From: Acholoe squamosa
Lineage: Eukaryota > Annelida > Polychaeta > Phyllodocida > Polynoidae
Assembly (NCBI GenBank): GCA_949317995.1
Contig: OX439044.1
Location: forward strand, 18,314,641-18,378,640
Direction of reading: 5' to 3'
Length of the DNA stretch: 64,000 bases
The first letter of the stretch is position 1; each line of letters opens with the position of its first letter. This document shows, piece by piece, positions 34,805-48,631 of this stretch. The translations under genes were made by a program, and so were the position numbers. A model generated the notes under the pieces. The model was not told the origin of the DNA. It saw nothing but the letters and a program-made list of their open reading frames with translations, and ran no database searches.

Positions 34805-35062
34805 ATTTGATGGGTAGGGGGGGGGCAACATCTTTTTCAACCCCTCTGAGGAGGGGGGGGGGCAAAACAATTTAACCTGTTTTCAGCGAAAAAAAAACCC
34901 TGTGAGTTACTGTAGGTTAAACGGGTTCACACGCAATTTTCGGCCCTGTGCGGGGGGAGGAAAAAAAAAGAAGACCCTCGAGAGGGGGAGGGGGCGATTT
35001 CTTTTCGCGCGTCTGCATGGAAACCCACCACCCCCTGTCGTTAAAGATGATCACTCTCTTAG
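34805..35062. repeat. G-tract-rich dispersed repeat, copy 1
   Basis: It shares CCTGTTTTCAGCGAAAAAA, GTTACTGTAGGTTAAACGGG and TCGTTAAAGATGATCAC with the copy at 38395-38672, interspersed with G-runs. Confidence 0.6.
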
Positions 35063-35283
35063 ATATGCCCAATACTCGGCATCTGTGATACAGAACAGCT
35101 TATGTCAAGATCTACGGTAGATGATCTGCAGAATGTAACACAACCCTGCAAGGATATTACCCCGTGTTACTACATATCGGTCCTTATCCCAACAGAACTA
35201 TGTAATGTCACAATATAATATACTGTAATATAGGAAGACCAACTATCTAAATCATTATTTCCCACCCCTCCCCACCCCACACG

Positions 35284-36917
<1,634 letters not shown>

Positions 36918-37085
36918 GGGCTTCCCTAACCCACTTAAAAGGTCAATATCTCCTCTTTCCTATCCCCTCGAGATGTGTGTGGTGCACATATGCACGGGCA
37001 CTGACACATTCCTTTCTAATGTAGTTCACGCCATGAATATGACCTTAGTTGTCGAAATGGCGTTGAACATTTATTTCTCACTCAC
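36918..37085 (+). mobile_element. SINE-like repeat, (ACTC)n tail, copy 4
   Basis: GGGCTTCCCTAACCCACTT head, GTCGAAATGGCGTTGAACA, short CTCACTCACT tail. Confidence 0.77.
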
Positions 37086-37164
37086 TAAAGCTATATCCCA
37101 TGGTTTAAAAGCATTCAGACACTTGAGAATGGACTCCGATTACTCAGACTTATTGGCACTGTGG

Positions 37165-37325
37165 AGATAACGATGAGGGACCCCAAATGATAGGTCCCTC
37201 AGGGCTCAGTATTGGGCCCTATTCTACCCTGTTTATATTGTTCATAAACTCACTGTCTGATGTGTTGCATTAATTACTCCAAACTGAAAATGTATGCTGA
37301 TGATGTGACCATGGTCGTCTGCTGT
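37165..37325 (+). pseudogene. LINE reverse transcriptase fragment (YADD region)
   Basis: One frame reads VPQGSVLGPIL and, about 90 bases on in another frame, KMYADDVTMVV. These are the RT motif VPQGSVLGPxLF and the catalytic YADD of non-LTR elements. The frame changes between them and stops are present. It lies just 3' of a SINE copy (36918-37085). Confidence 0.75.
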
Positions 37326-37380
37326 TATTAAAACGATCTATTTGTTTAATGAAATTTCACTAAATTTCAACATTAAATTA

Positions 37381-37591
37381 AGGGCTCTAGACCCCTAAAA
37401 TCGACATGGCGACGCGGGCATCTTTTAGCCTAGTGACATGGGACATTGGCATTTTCTTAAAATCGACATGGGGACATAAGATTTTCTTAAAATCGACACA
37501 GTGACATGGACACTTCTTAAAATCGACACAGTGACATGATCATTTCTTAAAATCGACATGGGACATTGGGGACCCCCATCAAGGGCCCCAA
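37381..37591. repeat. MITE-like repeat with an internal 30-bp minisatellite
   Basis: It begins GGGCTCTAGACCCCTAAA, then several units of TTAAAATCGACAYGGTGACAT spaced about 30-35 bp, and ends CCCCCATCAAGGGCCCC, giving partly inverted ends. A related tail lies at 37795-37860. Confidence 0.65.
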
Positions 37592-38394
37592 ATAAATCGC
37601 CATCTTAACTGAAAATTGAGCTGCCCCACGCTGAGTGCTAGTTACGGGCCTGATATAATAATGAAACGCTAAATTTACTGTAGAGTGGATGGCTTTAAAC
37701 CGCCAAATTCGACAGGGGCACTTGGACAACTCTGGGGATTTATCATGTGGGTGATATTTTCTAGTTATTTCAAAAGTAAACGGGGGGGGGGGGTGGTGGT
37801 ATTGGACAGTTCTTAAAATAGACAGGGGAACATGGGAACCCCGTAGTCAAGAGCCCAGACTTAATAGCTCTTAATTGCATAAGAAAGGTCCAGGGTACAG
37901 GCCAACCAGCTACTTTTCCAACATTTGGGGATGTAAACATGGGCGGAAAACTAGCCTCAACCACATGCTCAGTGTAGTCCTCTCTAGTAGTATAGACAGG
38001 GTCTGACAGTCAGGAAATTCCCCGGTCTCCCCTGTGTTTACACAACCCACCCAATCCAAATGGCTACTTCCTGATTCCTATTTGCAGACTTGAAAATAAG
38101 AAAAATGACATTTCTCCACCTATCTGACAATCCGATACCTGTGGCTTTGCTAACTTATATGTTGCATCACATCAGTTCCTGCAGGGTGGTGCCACGTAAA
38201 TGAGTAGAGGAGTAGGGGAGGAGGGCCCAATATCTCTTCAGATAAGAGGGAAAGGGGTGAACGGATGCAAACAACCTGTCCAAACAGCTGTGGTTACAAT
38301 GTAAAGATCGGATCACCATAAGAATGTGCATATGAGGCTCGGGTTTAGGCCCAGGGGGTTTAGGGTTTCGGTGTTGTACAACACTAGATGGACC

Positions 38395-38672
38395 CTCGTC
38401 TTTTTAAGGTTGTAAGGGAGTCATCATTTTTTAACAACAGGGGTGGGGGGCTGGTGGGTTTGAGGGGGGCGGTCAGAATTCCTTTGACTCATTGACCAGG
38501 GGGGGCCATAATAATTTCACCTATTTTCAACGAAAAAGCCGCACGTTACTATGGGTTAAAAGGGTGCGTCTGCATGCGGTTTTCAGTCATTCGGGGGCGG
38601 GAAGGAGAATTTTACCCCCAAGAAGGGGGGGGGGACCCACCAGTCCCCCCTATTGTTAAAGATCATTCCCTA
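38395..38672. repeat. G-tract-rich dispersed repeat, copy 2
   Basis: It shares CCTATTTTCAACGAAAAAG, GTTACTATGGGTTAAAAGGG and ATTGTTAAAGATCATTCCC with 34805-35062, in the same order and orientation. Confidence 0.6.
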
Positions 38673-41454
38673 AGAGGTGTTTTTCTTTCGCTATTTCTAG
38701 GGATATTAGAATAGACTTTATATTTTTCACCTAACGTTACGATCAAATCGTTAGATTTTGATTATTATGCAAGGAATTTTATATTTTCATAACGCTCTCC
38801 CAAATTTGTCGACTTATGACCACCCCTTCCACAAGTCTAAATCTGGTTAGTTCCAGGAGACACCACAGGGTGCCTCTCTCTTACAGCCACATCGGCCTGC
38901 CACAGACTGTAAACTGGCACAACAGGGACATCTAGTGAAGTGAAAGGAAAATAATGTACTGAGTTATGTTTTCTATACAACCAGGAGGGGTACAAATAGC
39001 TACTATAGCATTAAAGGGGGTCCCAATGGGTCCCTCTTATGTCACAATGTCGCCAGAATTCAAGTCTCCAGGTCATATGTCACATTTTTAGGGAATGGAC
39101 TTTTTGTCTAAATGAGAGGTACCATATACACTAGCAATTGTACAGTAATTAAGGTGTGGATTCTTTTTTACAAAGGGGTGGTGTACACTTTGGCCATTGG
39201 ATGTAGCTGAATATATTGGGATCATCATCCCAGTGAGTATTTGGTGCATTCTGCTACATTTCTAGAGAACAGTTGAGAGCCTGCTACAATTGAGATAACC
39301 ATTAACTGCACTGAAACTCAGGCTCACAAGAAGACTGTGCAGACTACCTTAGATGTTCTGTGAGAAGTGACAGCCCTAGGTCATCAATTTGTCTAGGTCA
39401 TCATTTTTGAGACAATGCTTTACTGTTTTATATGATTCTTTTTAGCAGTTTATTGATTAAACACATGATTAACCTCATCAATAATGTTGCAACAGCTGTT
39501 TATAAGCATCTAGGGCACAAATGATATCATTGCACTAGACTCATGTATGATTCTAAGGAATATGCATGCATTAACACCTTTTGTGTGTCTGAAACCACAA
39601 TTACATGTCTATGAATCGGCTCTTGACTATCATGCACAAACATGTCTGGTAAGGCCTAGAAGTCAAGAGAACAAACCTCTAATAAAAGCATGACAATGAT
39701 AGAAGGGCCTGAGAAATCAAAAATTAATCTATTCACCATCATATAATGATTAATGATAGAGTACCTGGGCTATTCATATTGACAACCCAGCTTTCTAAAA
39801 AAAAAAAAGGGTAGACAGTTTGACGACTTTAGGGACACTTAATTTGACTACCTAAAGTAGTCAAATTGAGAACCTAAAGTCATCTGCACAGACTACTTTC
39901 TTACCATCAGGTTGTCAGTGTGAATATACCATTTATATCTTTATAGGGGACATACACACTTTGATATGGTAGCTAGTTCACACACTGCTTCTTGACAAGT
40001 AGTATATTTGAGTGGTGCCAGAAGTACATATTGCAAGGTCCTTGGAGAGTGAATCATTTATGGTAGTTATTTGATTATCATGGCAGCAGGATAGACATGG
40101 ATTCATTGTGCATCTGATAGCATGTCCTACAAATGGACATCAGCTGTCGGTACAGATTAGCTTAATAAAGGAGTGCACTGGAGAACAGGTGTTTAGATCC
40201 TAAACATGAGCTGGCTATTAATTCCACGCCAAAAAAATTCAGGGCTAGATATTGTAAATAATTTTTCTTGTCACAGTGTTTAGATAACCCGGTTCCTGGG
40301 ATTCCTTTTTATTTCAATTTATGCACAGATACCGAGGCTCTCTTTGTAGAAGGGTAGTCCCGCGTTTAGATCCCGTCCATGATGGTCAAATGTTACGCTG
40401 GGCATCTGCGGTCGGTATAACTACCATATATAGTGGGAGAGTAGCGGGAGCGGAATTCAGGGGTAGGTTTCCAGCCTAGTCAAATGTGAGTCAGCAAGCA
40501 GAAATGGGGGTTCTTGTGGGATTTAGTTCCTAATTAAGCCGCCAGGGGGCACCACTATGCCAGGGCAGAATAGGAAAAATATATGCCTAAATCTGTTTTG
40601 GGGTACCTTTTGATAGAGAATACAATGGTTTAGGATAAAACGTTCTTTTTTTAGGTGTAAAGGTTCAAGATTTGGAAAGAACATTGTAGGGACTAAATAA
40701 CTGTGTTTGTTGATATTTTTTTGCCATGGAGACGTGATTTTCATTCAAAATAGGGAAATAAAAGAAGTCAGTTGAAGTACTGTTTCAAAAGGTTTACTAT
40801 GGTGATGCCATCCTAGATCGAAAGCTATGAGCAAAAGAATACGAAATGTATGCTAAGTTAGGTGAACAGCATTATTATTGTTCTGTTCAGCTATAATTGA
40901 ACAGCAGTAATATGTAGGACAGCAATTCTATAAATTGAAGAAGTAAGGTGCACTGGATGAGGAACAGCCATTCTGACATATATATCCTTCTTCATGGACC
41001 ATGGTACTTTATTTTTTATTTTTTACGAAACTGCAGAACATGTATTAGGGCTATGTTGATATTATGTAGTAGTGTAGTCTACATGTAGGCCCCCGCGGCA
41101 TAACAAATGTAGAAAAGAGGGGTTATTGAGTGACAATCCAGTGTTTCTTTATCTGGTAGAGGGGTCATAAGTGAACAACACTTTTTTTCTCGTTTGGACC
41201 CGTGCATATTGATCTTGTCCATGTAGCAATCAGGCATTATCAGCTGATGATATGTGATTCCCTTTTTATTTTTCAGTCAGGATCTATCTATATATAGGAC
41301 ATTGCTCAGACAGAAATCGATGACAGGAGCTTGTAACTGAAGTGGAAGGAGGGCAGTCATGGTGAGCTCTACATCATGTCACACCTGGGCCTTTGCTTTT
41401 ACAACACACTGTGGAGGAGGCCAGACCCCCTTAAGGTAACCCACCCTGCTTTAC
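38673..41454. other. Intergenic or intronic
   Basis: A small hairpin AATTTGACTA/TAGTCAAATT lies at 39840-39867. Otherwise nothing is supported over this 2.8 kb. Confidence 0.35.
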
Positions 41455-41660
41455 TGTATTACCTGCTGTGGTGGTGGGCAGCGCTCGGCCGGCCGCTAAA
41501 TTGACACCCCCTCTAGCGGAAGTTACAAGCTCGACACGTCACGTGATGTATTGCTGGCCTATCACAGCGCCCCTGCTTGTCACGTGATCCATTGGTAGCC
41601 AATCAGGGCCCGGAGCGAATCACGCACACCCAAGAGCACTCTGGCAGTACTGAGGTGTTT
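41455..41660. promoter_or_regulatory. GC-rich region with CCAAT and two TCACGTGA sites
   Basis: This is a GC-rich island within AT-rich DNA. It has two GTCACGTGAT sites (about 41539 and 41580), TAGCCAATCAGGG (about 41597) and a CGGCCGGCCGC tract. Such sites are bound by USF/MITF-type bHLH and NF-Y factors. An ORF of 92 hydrophobic residues starts at 41686. This could be a promoter or the end of an unrecognised element. Confidence 0.3.
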
Positions 41661-41685
41661 TTCCCTTTCTTCTACTGTTATTTGG

Positions 41686-41964
41686 ATGGGTGGTAAAAGC
41701 TATGGACTAATAGAATATATATTATGTACTCTAAAGGTACTTGTGCTCTCAAGTGCCTGTCTTGTAGTAGTGGCAGCATTGCATGCAGTCGGCTGTCTGT
41801 GCTGTCTTTTGCCATTCAGTTCTTTATATCATCTTCATTACTCTGTGATAAGTGTTCTGTCAGGAACAGTAACGGCCTTTCTGATTCCACATGCGTATCT
41901 AACACTTTCTGCTATCACTATTGTTGGAATTCATGCACTTCTGCAATGTAAAGCTGTCACTTAA
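41686..41964 (+). CDS. Small hydrophobic ORF, unrecognised, 92 aa
   Basis: It begins MGGKSYGLIEYILCTLKVLV and contains about three hydrophobic stretches long enough to span a membrane. It follows the GC-rich region at 41455-41660. I recognise no family. T-rich DNA often produces hydrophobic chance ORFs, so this is weak. Confidence 0.15.
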   Translation: MGGKSYGLIEYILCTLKVLVLSSACLVVVAALHAVGCLCCLLPFSSLYHLHYSVISVLSGTVTAFLIPHAYLTLSAITIVGIHALLQCKAVT

Positions 41965-42601
41965 GACTATTGTTCAGTTTGGGATTAATCTACTACGGTT
42001 GAGGTATACAGGATTTATTATATTTCATTCTGATTTTATGGTATCACTAGAATACCTATTAGCGACCGAAAACATCAGCACCCAATAAAACTCCCCATTC
42101 AATTAAAATTAGCACACATGACAGGGGAAGTAAACAGTACACATTTCATTTTCCCAGTGAGGATAACTAGTTTCCCCGAACACATCATAAACATACTACA
42201 ACACTTGCAGCTCAAGCACTGAACTAATGAGGCTTCTAATACCTTCCTCCCACGAGCATCATTTAGGGGATGGCTGTGTTGAGGATACAGCAGTCTCAGC
42301 TCTGCTATATATCAGTATAATGTGAGTCATTCCCTGCAGAGTCGTTTGTGGTGAATGACATAAAACTCAATTAGCTAAGGCATTCTTCCTCACTCTAATT
42401 GCATTATAAATCTGTTGCACTTTACGCTGATAGGAAAATGGTAGTCTCCCCTCCTTTCGCCTTCACAATTGTAATTCCATTGCATATATGTGTTTTTCTC
42501 TCTGCACCTGTTTAAAGGTTATTGGTTAAGGTGACCACAGCGACAGTTAATTATGTCTTTCATCCTATCAGACTAGGCCATTTACCCTCCCTTGAAACAA
42601 T

Positions 42602-42751
42602 TTCACGTGAATTCACCAGTAAAATCACGTGTTGAACTGGTGTCATTCCCGTGAATTCACGTGTAAAATTCACGGGATTCTGTGAGCAGAAATTCACGTG
42701 ATATCACGGGATCACGTGAAATGACAGTAAATTCACGTGATATCACGGGAA
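42602..42751. promoter_or_regulatory. Cluster of six CACGTG palindromes
   Basis: CACGTG occurs at 42604, 42626, 42658, 42695, 42713 and 42734, mostly as TTCACGTGA. TATCACGGGA and CCCGTGAATTCAC variants lie between. It could be a bHLH-factor platform or a self-complementary repeat; a diverged relative lies at 46268-46352. Confidence 0.5.
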
Positions 42752-42894
42752 TATTGAAATTAATTTTGCAAATAACCCTACTTCTAACCTCAGTTTAAGA
42801 TTTGAAATCGATAGTTTGTATTCCTATGATGAGACTTTCCTCATTGTATTTGTCTTTGATGTAGATCTAGCCTTGAAATGCCATCATTTGGGAA

Positions 42895-43290
42895 CCAGCA
42901 GGAAGTGGGTGCAGGAACCAGCACCTAATGGATGTGGGAACCACTACCAGCTACTCTATGTGGAAGCCAGCAGGTACTGGGTGCAAGAACCAGCAAGGGT
43001 GTGGGATCCAGCAGCTACTTGGGTTAGGAACCATTTTATATGGGAACCAGCAGCTACTGGATGTGGGAACCAGCATGTACTGGGTACAGGAAACATCAAC
43101 TAAGGTGCATGGGAACCACCAAGTGCTGGTTGTGGGAACCAGCAGCTACTTGGTATGGGATCCAGTGCCAGTAGCAGATAGGTGTGGAACCGCAGTTACA
43201 GTGGGTGGGAACCACCAGTTACAGGATGCTGGAACCACCAACTACTTGGTGTGGAACCATCAGTCATTGTGAGGGAACCGATAGCTACCC
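42895..43290. repeat. 23-bp minisatellite (GGGAACCAGCAGCTACTGGRTGT)
   Basis: About 17-18 degenerate units. Because stops are absent from the unit, more than one frame is open; these are not taken as genes. Confidence 0.85.
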
Positions 43291-43506
43291 AGTAGTTGCT
43301 GGTATAAACTTTGTTCATATAGAAAGACATAGAGTCCACCATGCAATGCTAAAAGATACCTGTCACGAGTTGGTTTTCATGAGTTGACACCTTGACAGTT
43401 TGACAGCAATGAAATGAAATTGACTTTGAACATTAATATTGGTTTTGGACTCTAACTTTTTTGTGAAAGTCAACTCTTTACTTCAAATTCAATTTGACCC
43501 TTGTGG

Positions 43507-43740
43507 GCCATTGTAGGTGGGTGTAAACGCAGAGGGAAGTGGGTGTGACCACAGAGGGAACTGGGTGTTGACATAGAGAGAGGTGGGTGTGGACATAGAG
43601 GGAGGTGGGTGTGGACACAGAGGGAGGTGGGTGTGTATATAGAGGGAGGTAGGTGTGCACTTAGAGGGGATGTGGACATAGAGAGGATGTGGATGTGTGA
43701 GGGGGTGCATGTGGACATGAGGCATGTGAGTGTATGTGGA
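43507..43740. repeat. 22-bp minisatellite (GGTGGGTGTGGACATAGAGGGA)
   Basis: About eight units to 43690, then degenerate GTGGACATGAG-type units. Long minus-strand frames here are repeat artefacts. Confidence 0.85.
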
Positions 43741-45393
43741 TAAAAGGGAATGTATGTACATAGATGGATGTGAGTGGACACATATACAGACATGTAAATA
43801 TACTAGGACAGAAGGGGAATCTGACCATGAGTGTTGCAATCTACAACAACCCTGCATACAAGTAAAGTCACCTTCTGCTAGGTGCTTGTGTGAGTTACCC
43901 AAATTAGGCTGGCTGGGAATGGGTACACTGTATAAGAGGTAAGGTAATCAGTACACAAGGTGGGCCCACTATGACCTGGATTGGGAAAGGGTCTGACTGC
44001 CTCTCACACTTAGTTGTATAGTAGTAGTATGCAGCTACAATAAGGGGGGCTATTTCTGAACACAGCCAGTGGCCACACAATTACATGTATAGGTTTGCAA
44101 TCATGCCTTCAGATGTACAATATCACATATTATTGCACATAAAGATCCAGTCAAGTACTTAGGATTTCTTTTATGGATCATTGCAAATGCTGGTAAAGTG
44201 CTTGAATTAGCATTCATGAATATTGCACACAACAAGGTACAATGCCATTGGTAATATTGAGATACTAGTGCCATTTCCTATTTAGGATTGTAAGTGCCCT
44301 TATGAATAGAGCAGCAAGAAAATGGTGACCTTTGCATGTCATAATGAATAGAAAATGGTAAAAAATGGCAAATTTATGCTTACCCACTGTTACCCTCAGT
44401 TTTTGGAGACAGGTCTTGTGTGTAGGTGAGCCATGTGGAAATGACAGCTGAGGTGGGGCAGTGTAGCCCAAACTGGTTGGTCCTGTTGGTGTTTGGGAGT
44501 GTTCAGTAGGTATCAGCAGGGGGTGAGGGGGCACAGGGGTGGTTCTATTTCCATCTGATATGTCACATTCATTTTTCAAATCATACTCAAATATGTTCTC
44601 GACGGACACATGTCATAACATGGTATTTATGTGTTAATAGTCCATTAAATATCACATAGTTATAGTCCATTAAATATCACATAGTTCATAGTGAGTCTAT
44701 ACATGAGGTGTGATGGACCTAGGCATAAACCTGTTACAGTGTATTTTCAATGGATGGAACTATGGCATGCATCCCATATGAAGGAAGTCTGGTGTAAATT
44801 TGAGATTTCCCCAAATATTTTCCCCAAAAAATGACACAAAAGAGAGTCAGAAAAGTTTTCCATGTGAGTATCTTGATGCTCATTTTTGAGAAGATTAATT
44901 CTTGACACTCAGCAATGATTGCTGGTCTCATATAAGTACCAGTGGTTAGTGGAGGTGGGGAGGTGTTAAAATATCTCTTCAGCACTAAAATTTCATAAGT
45001 ACCTGTCTTGGATATGGACCAGGGGTAAAGACCAAACCAAATGTCTGGGTATTTATTTAGTACAGTGAATAAGGCACAGTGAGATTTTGGGCACTTTTAC
45101 ATGGTTAAGTAGACAGCACAGACAGTGTAAAATGATGCCAGTATATTTTTCATGGGAGGCTGAGTTTAGATATGCTTTTACATTCACCCATTTATGCCCC
45201 AGAAATCCCCCTCCCCATCTGACTAAAATGACCTGTTCTGTAAGTGTGTACCACAGGTGGTTTGCCTGCACCCTACCACCTTGACAGTCTAAATTTAGCT
45301 GACTCTTTACTTAGTGCCCGTAAACAACTTAGCATGCCCTATAATCATTGAGTGCCTATTTGCCAGGCCTCTAAATGCTACCTAACTCTTTAA
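43741..45393. other. Intergenic or intronic
   Basis: A 24-bp direct duplication (ATAGTCCATTAAATATCACA...) lies at 44637-44686. A possible orphan exon is listed separately. Confidence 0.35.
44386..44555 (-). CDS. Possible orphan exon, Pro/Thr-rich
   Basis: On the minus strand a segment after an acceptor-like acatatcag reads NRTTPVPPHPLLIPTEHSQ, then TPTGPTSLGYTAPPQLSFPH and GSPTHKTCLQKLRVTV, ending at a donor-like GTGG|gtaagc. The composition is protein-like and unlike the flanks. No adjoining exon or family was identified. Confidence 0.22.
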
Positions 45394-45590
45394 GGTCTGC
45401 TGATGCAGTAGTGTAACGTGCCCATTGGCTGGCATGTTTTACCGATGAAGACTTGGGAAGTCTACTTGCCAGCACTTCATTGGGGCATCATGCTGATCTT
45501 CCCAAAGCGTAAGCATGACGCTTGAATGTAGCCCTGGCTGCATTAATGCATCATGACAACCAAAATGCATTAATGCATTAGGGTTAGCCC
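45394..45590. mobile_element. TTAA-type MITE, copy 2
   Basis: Flanked by TTAA at 45390-45393 and 45591-45594. It starts GGTCTGCTGATGCA and ends TGCATTAGGGTTAGCCC, and shares GCCAGCACTTCATTGG and GCATCATG blocks with copy 1. Confidence 0.8.
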
Positions 45591-45676
45591 TTAAAGGGTT
45601 CAACTCTGTTCAAGACATGTCTAGCAAACATGCACATTTAGTGAGATATCAATAAGGGTCATAATTATTAGAACGG

Positions 45677-45805
45677 GAGAGTGAGTGAGTAATAAATGTT
45701 TAACGCCATTTCGACAACTGAGGTCATATTCATGGCAAGAACTACATTACACATCTTCACAGATGAATGTGTCAGTGCCCATGCATATGTGCACCACACA
45801 CATAT
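45677..45805 (-). mobile_element. SINE-like repeat, truncated copy 5
   Basis: The GAGTGAGTGAG tail, TTTAACGCCATTTCGACA and GCATATGTGCACCACACAC are present; the TTCCCTAGCCC head is missing. Confidence 0.72.
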
Positions 45806-45889
45806 TAGAATGGGACACATAATATTATGATTCAATCAATTTTGTCAGTAGCTTAAGTCAATCAATTTTCCTTTTTTTGGGGGGGGGCA

Positions 45890-46013
45890 AGGCTCTCCCT
45901 CTTTTTTTTCTGCCTCGCTCTCTTTCTATTTTGCTCTCTTTCTGTCTCTTCCCTCCCTCTATTGCCTTCCTCTCTTCCCTCGTTTCCCTCTCCCTTTCTC
46001 TCTCTCTCTCCTT

Positions 46014-46044
<31 letters not shown>

Positions 46045-46125
46045 TTCTCTCTTTATATCTATCTCTCTTGCTCTCTCTGTGCCTCTCTTGCCCTCTCATT
46101 TCTTTCCATCTCACTCCCTCTCTCT
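45890..46125. repeat. (CT)n-rich polypyrimidine region
   Basis: Mostly CTCT/CCTCT for about 230 bp; the Ser/Leu/Phe-rich frames across it are artefacts. Confidence 0.85.
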
Positions 46126-46493
46126 GTTCTTTGGACCAAACCAGGATTCCATGCTCACACAGAGGCCCCTGGTGGGCTCTGGCATCTTCACTTTATGCTG
46201 AAGAATCAGACTTATGTGTATAAATCTCACTAGAGGGCCCTGTTAAAAACTGGAGAATATCAGGGTAATTCACGGGATTGTAGGTACTATTCCCAGGATC
46301 TTCCCGAGAATATGTGCTCACAGATTCACCAGTCGTTCACGAGATTTTCCCGTGTCTTGTTTCGAGGGCTACATTGCTGAAAAAATAAAAGGAAAGGAGG
46401 AGCGACCCATTGTGCATTAACAATAAATTGTCTGTCTCGACATTGAGGGAATATCCTCTCCAGACATAATGCACACGATAAAAGGTGTTTGCT

Positions 46494-46874
46494 CCCACTT
46501 GGCAAAAAACGTCTTTTTAACGTTTGCAAACGTTTTTATTTGGTTTGGATAAAAAGTTTTTAAAAAACGTTATTTTGACGTTGAAAAAACGTTTTTAAAC
46601 TTTGTTTCAACCAATTTTGAACCAAATAAAAACGTTTGCTTTTTCAACCAATTTTCAACCAAAAAAAAAAGTTTTTTATTTATGTTTCTTTTACGTTAAA
46701 AAAACGTTTTTTTAACCTGATATAAAAACGTTTTTATAAAAACGTCAAAATAACGTTTTTTGAGTACATGTAAAAACGTTATTTTGACGTTGAAAAAAAA
46801 AAACGTTTTGCAAACTTAGGAACCAAAATAAAACGTTTTTTTGACGTCAAAAAAACGTTTTTCTGCCAACTGGG
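46494..46874. mobile_element. ACGTT-rich inverted element with CCCASTTGGCA ends
   Basis: CCCACTTGGCAAAAAACGT at the left and ACGTTTTTCTGCCAACTGGG at the right are inverted. Almost the whole interior is built of AAAACGTT/AACGTTTT, TTTTGACGTT and CAACCAATTTT modules in both orientations. Confidence 0.75.
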
Positions 46875-47149
46875 CTTCATTCCCTCTCCTGAAAATGGAT
46901 CTACTTTATCATAGATTAAGGTAAAGACTAGAAAGGCATGGATATGGTACAGCCTGCATATAGGGACCCATACATTATATAAGCTGACAGTGTTTGGCAT
47001 GTGTCTCTGTTCATTTGTTGATCAGTGCTAGTTCTTTTTTCACCTTGCATGTATCTTATCCTTTGTTGCCAATTCACACCCACTATATGTCCCTTTGAAC
47101 CATTTTAATTTGTTTATGGCCTATAGGCCTTCACTATTCATGCACTTTG

Positions 47150-47283
47150 GGGGGGGGGTATCTCTCTGCATGACGTCATGCTGAGGGGGGGGGTCAAGTG
47201 TTGTATGACGAAACATGACAAGGGGGGAGGGGGGGTCAAAAATGGTCCAAAAATGCATGACGTCATTTGTACACAGCCCCCTA
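47150..47283. repeat. G-tract/TGACGTCA repeat, copy 3
   Basis: AACATGACAAGGGGGGAGG, GGTCCAAAAATGCATGACGT and CATTTGTACACAGCCCC match copy 1 closely. Confidence 0.65.
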
Positions 47284-47469
47284 CGTGTAACGTCATCAGT
47301 CACGTGGGGGCACTCCCAAGATAGAGGGTGTTCTACACGTACATGTAGTGAGATTGGATATATGAAAAATAATCAAGTGCATCTGTAACTGGTATTGATC
47401 TACCTAACCAACAAATACATGTGTGATTATTTGCTGTAGGTGTAAGGTCTCCCACAGTTGTTTACATAT

Positions 47470-47643
47470 AAATGGCCCTAGACCCCTAAATACGACATGG
47501 TGACATAGCCGTTTCTTAAAATCGACATGGTGACATGGCCATTTCTTAAAATCAGCATGTGACATGGCTATGCTAGTGCCATGTGACATGGCCATTCCTT
47601 AAAATCGACATGTGACATGAGACTTAGTGACATGAAAAATAGG
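47470..47643. repeat. AAATCGACATGG minisatellite element, copy
   Basis: It begins GGCCCTAGACCCCTAAAT and has three to four CTTAAAATCGACATGGTGAC units; the GGGCCCC end is not evident. Confidence 0.65.
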
Positions 47644-48342
47644 GTCTGGAAAAGATCTCATCTATCTTGCCTTATTCTAATGACAAATGTTTTTTTTTTC
47701 AAGGTATCACTTTTTCAATGTCTGGACTACGCCTATATCAGAGATGCCACATTTCCTTTTTGTGCACATGTATTTTGACCATTTCAAGCCCCTGATGCAT
47801 CATATAGAACCTTTAGGAACTCTGACAGCTTATATGTTGGGTTTTAATTATGATTATGACTATAGGAAAAAATGGTAACCTTTTCAGATCCGTGGTACAG
47901 CTTTATACTACAGCCCTGATCTCAGGGTGTGGGTTATATATGGGGTTTACAGTTATTGCACTCTCAGCCCCAATTGTAAATGGGCTATAAAGACCACTGT
48001 ACTGGGTACAGTACTTTTGGGTCATTGGATTTGTACTGATATTAACTACTACTGTCTTCCAAAAGTAGATGCAATCTACTGTCAGAAGTAATCTGGCAGT
48101 ATGGATTACCAAAGACCCTCTCATATAAGACACAGCTTATAGACAAGAATTAGACCTAACCGAGGTACATCATCTGTATCCTATAAGATACACTGTACAA
48201 CAGTACTAAAATGACCAAAATTTAAACCTAGGTGCATCCTATAGAATTTTGCCTAAATCTGGGTGCATCCTATACACGAGGCCCAGCGCGAGGTGTATCC
48301 TATACACAAGGATTTGTTGTAGCTATGTTAGTGGCACTAGTG

Positions 48343-48428
48343 ACATGGGATTTTGCTTAGTGACATGGGATATGGGCAATTCTTAAAATCGACATGTGAC
48401 ATTGGGGGCCCCCATCAAGGGCCCCATA
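48343..48428. repeat. AAATCGACATGG minisatellite element, short copy
   Basis: Two GTGACATGGGAT units and one CTTAAAATCGACATG unit, ending GGGGGCCCCCATCAAGGGCC as at 37591. Confidence 0.62.
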
Positions 48429-48631
48429 TAAAGATAATTATATTCTATCTACACCCCTTAGGCCGTTGAACTAGAACCACATACTCCAAGTGTTGATTGC
48501 CTCAAACAGGACCATTATATCTTAACCACATAACCTGTACCTGTACTGGAACCTGTACTTGTAGCCCTTGCCGTTCCCACAGAGGTAGACTTCCAGAATT
48601 TTAACCGCTCTATTAAGTAAGAGTTTTATAT

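Larger units (their letters stand above)
46875..48631. other. Intergenic or intronic apart from repeats
   Basis: Holds the G-tract copy, the two AAATCGACATGG elements and TAGGTGCATCCTAT repeats at 48228-48303. No gene is supported. Confidence 0.35.

Noticed and set aside
42816-43387. Long overlapping frames rich in GNQ and WEP
   Set aside because: Products of a 23-bp minisatellite lacking stops; several frames are open at once.
43470-43902. Minus-strand His/Pro/Ser-rich frames up to 137 residues
   Set aside because: Products of the 22-bp minisatellite.
45877-46233. 118-residue Ser/Leu/Phe-rich frame
   Set aside because: Polypyrimidine tract translation.
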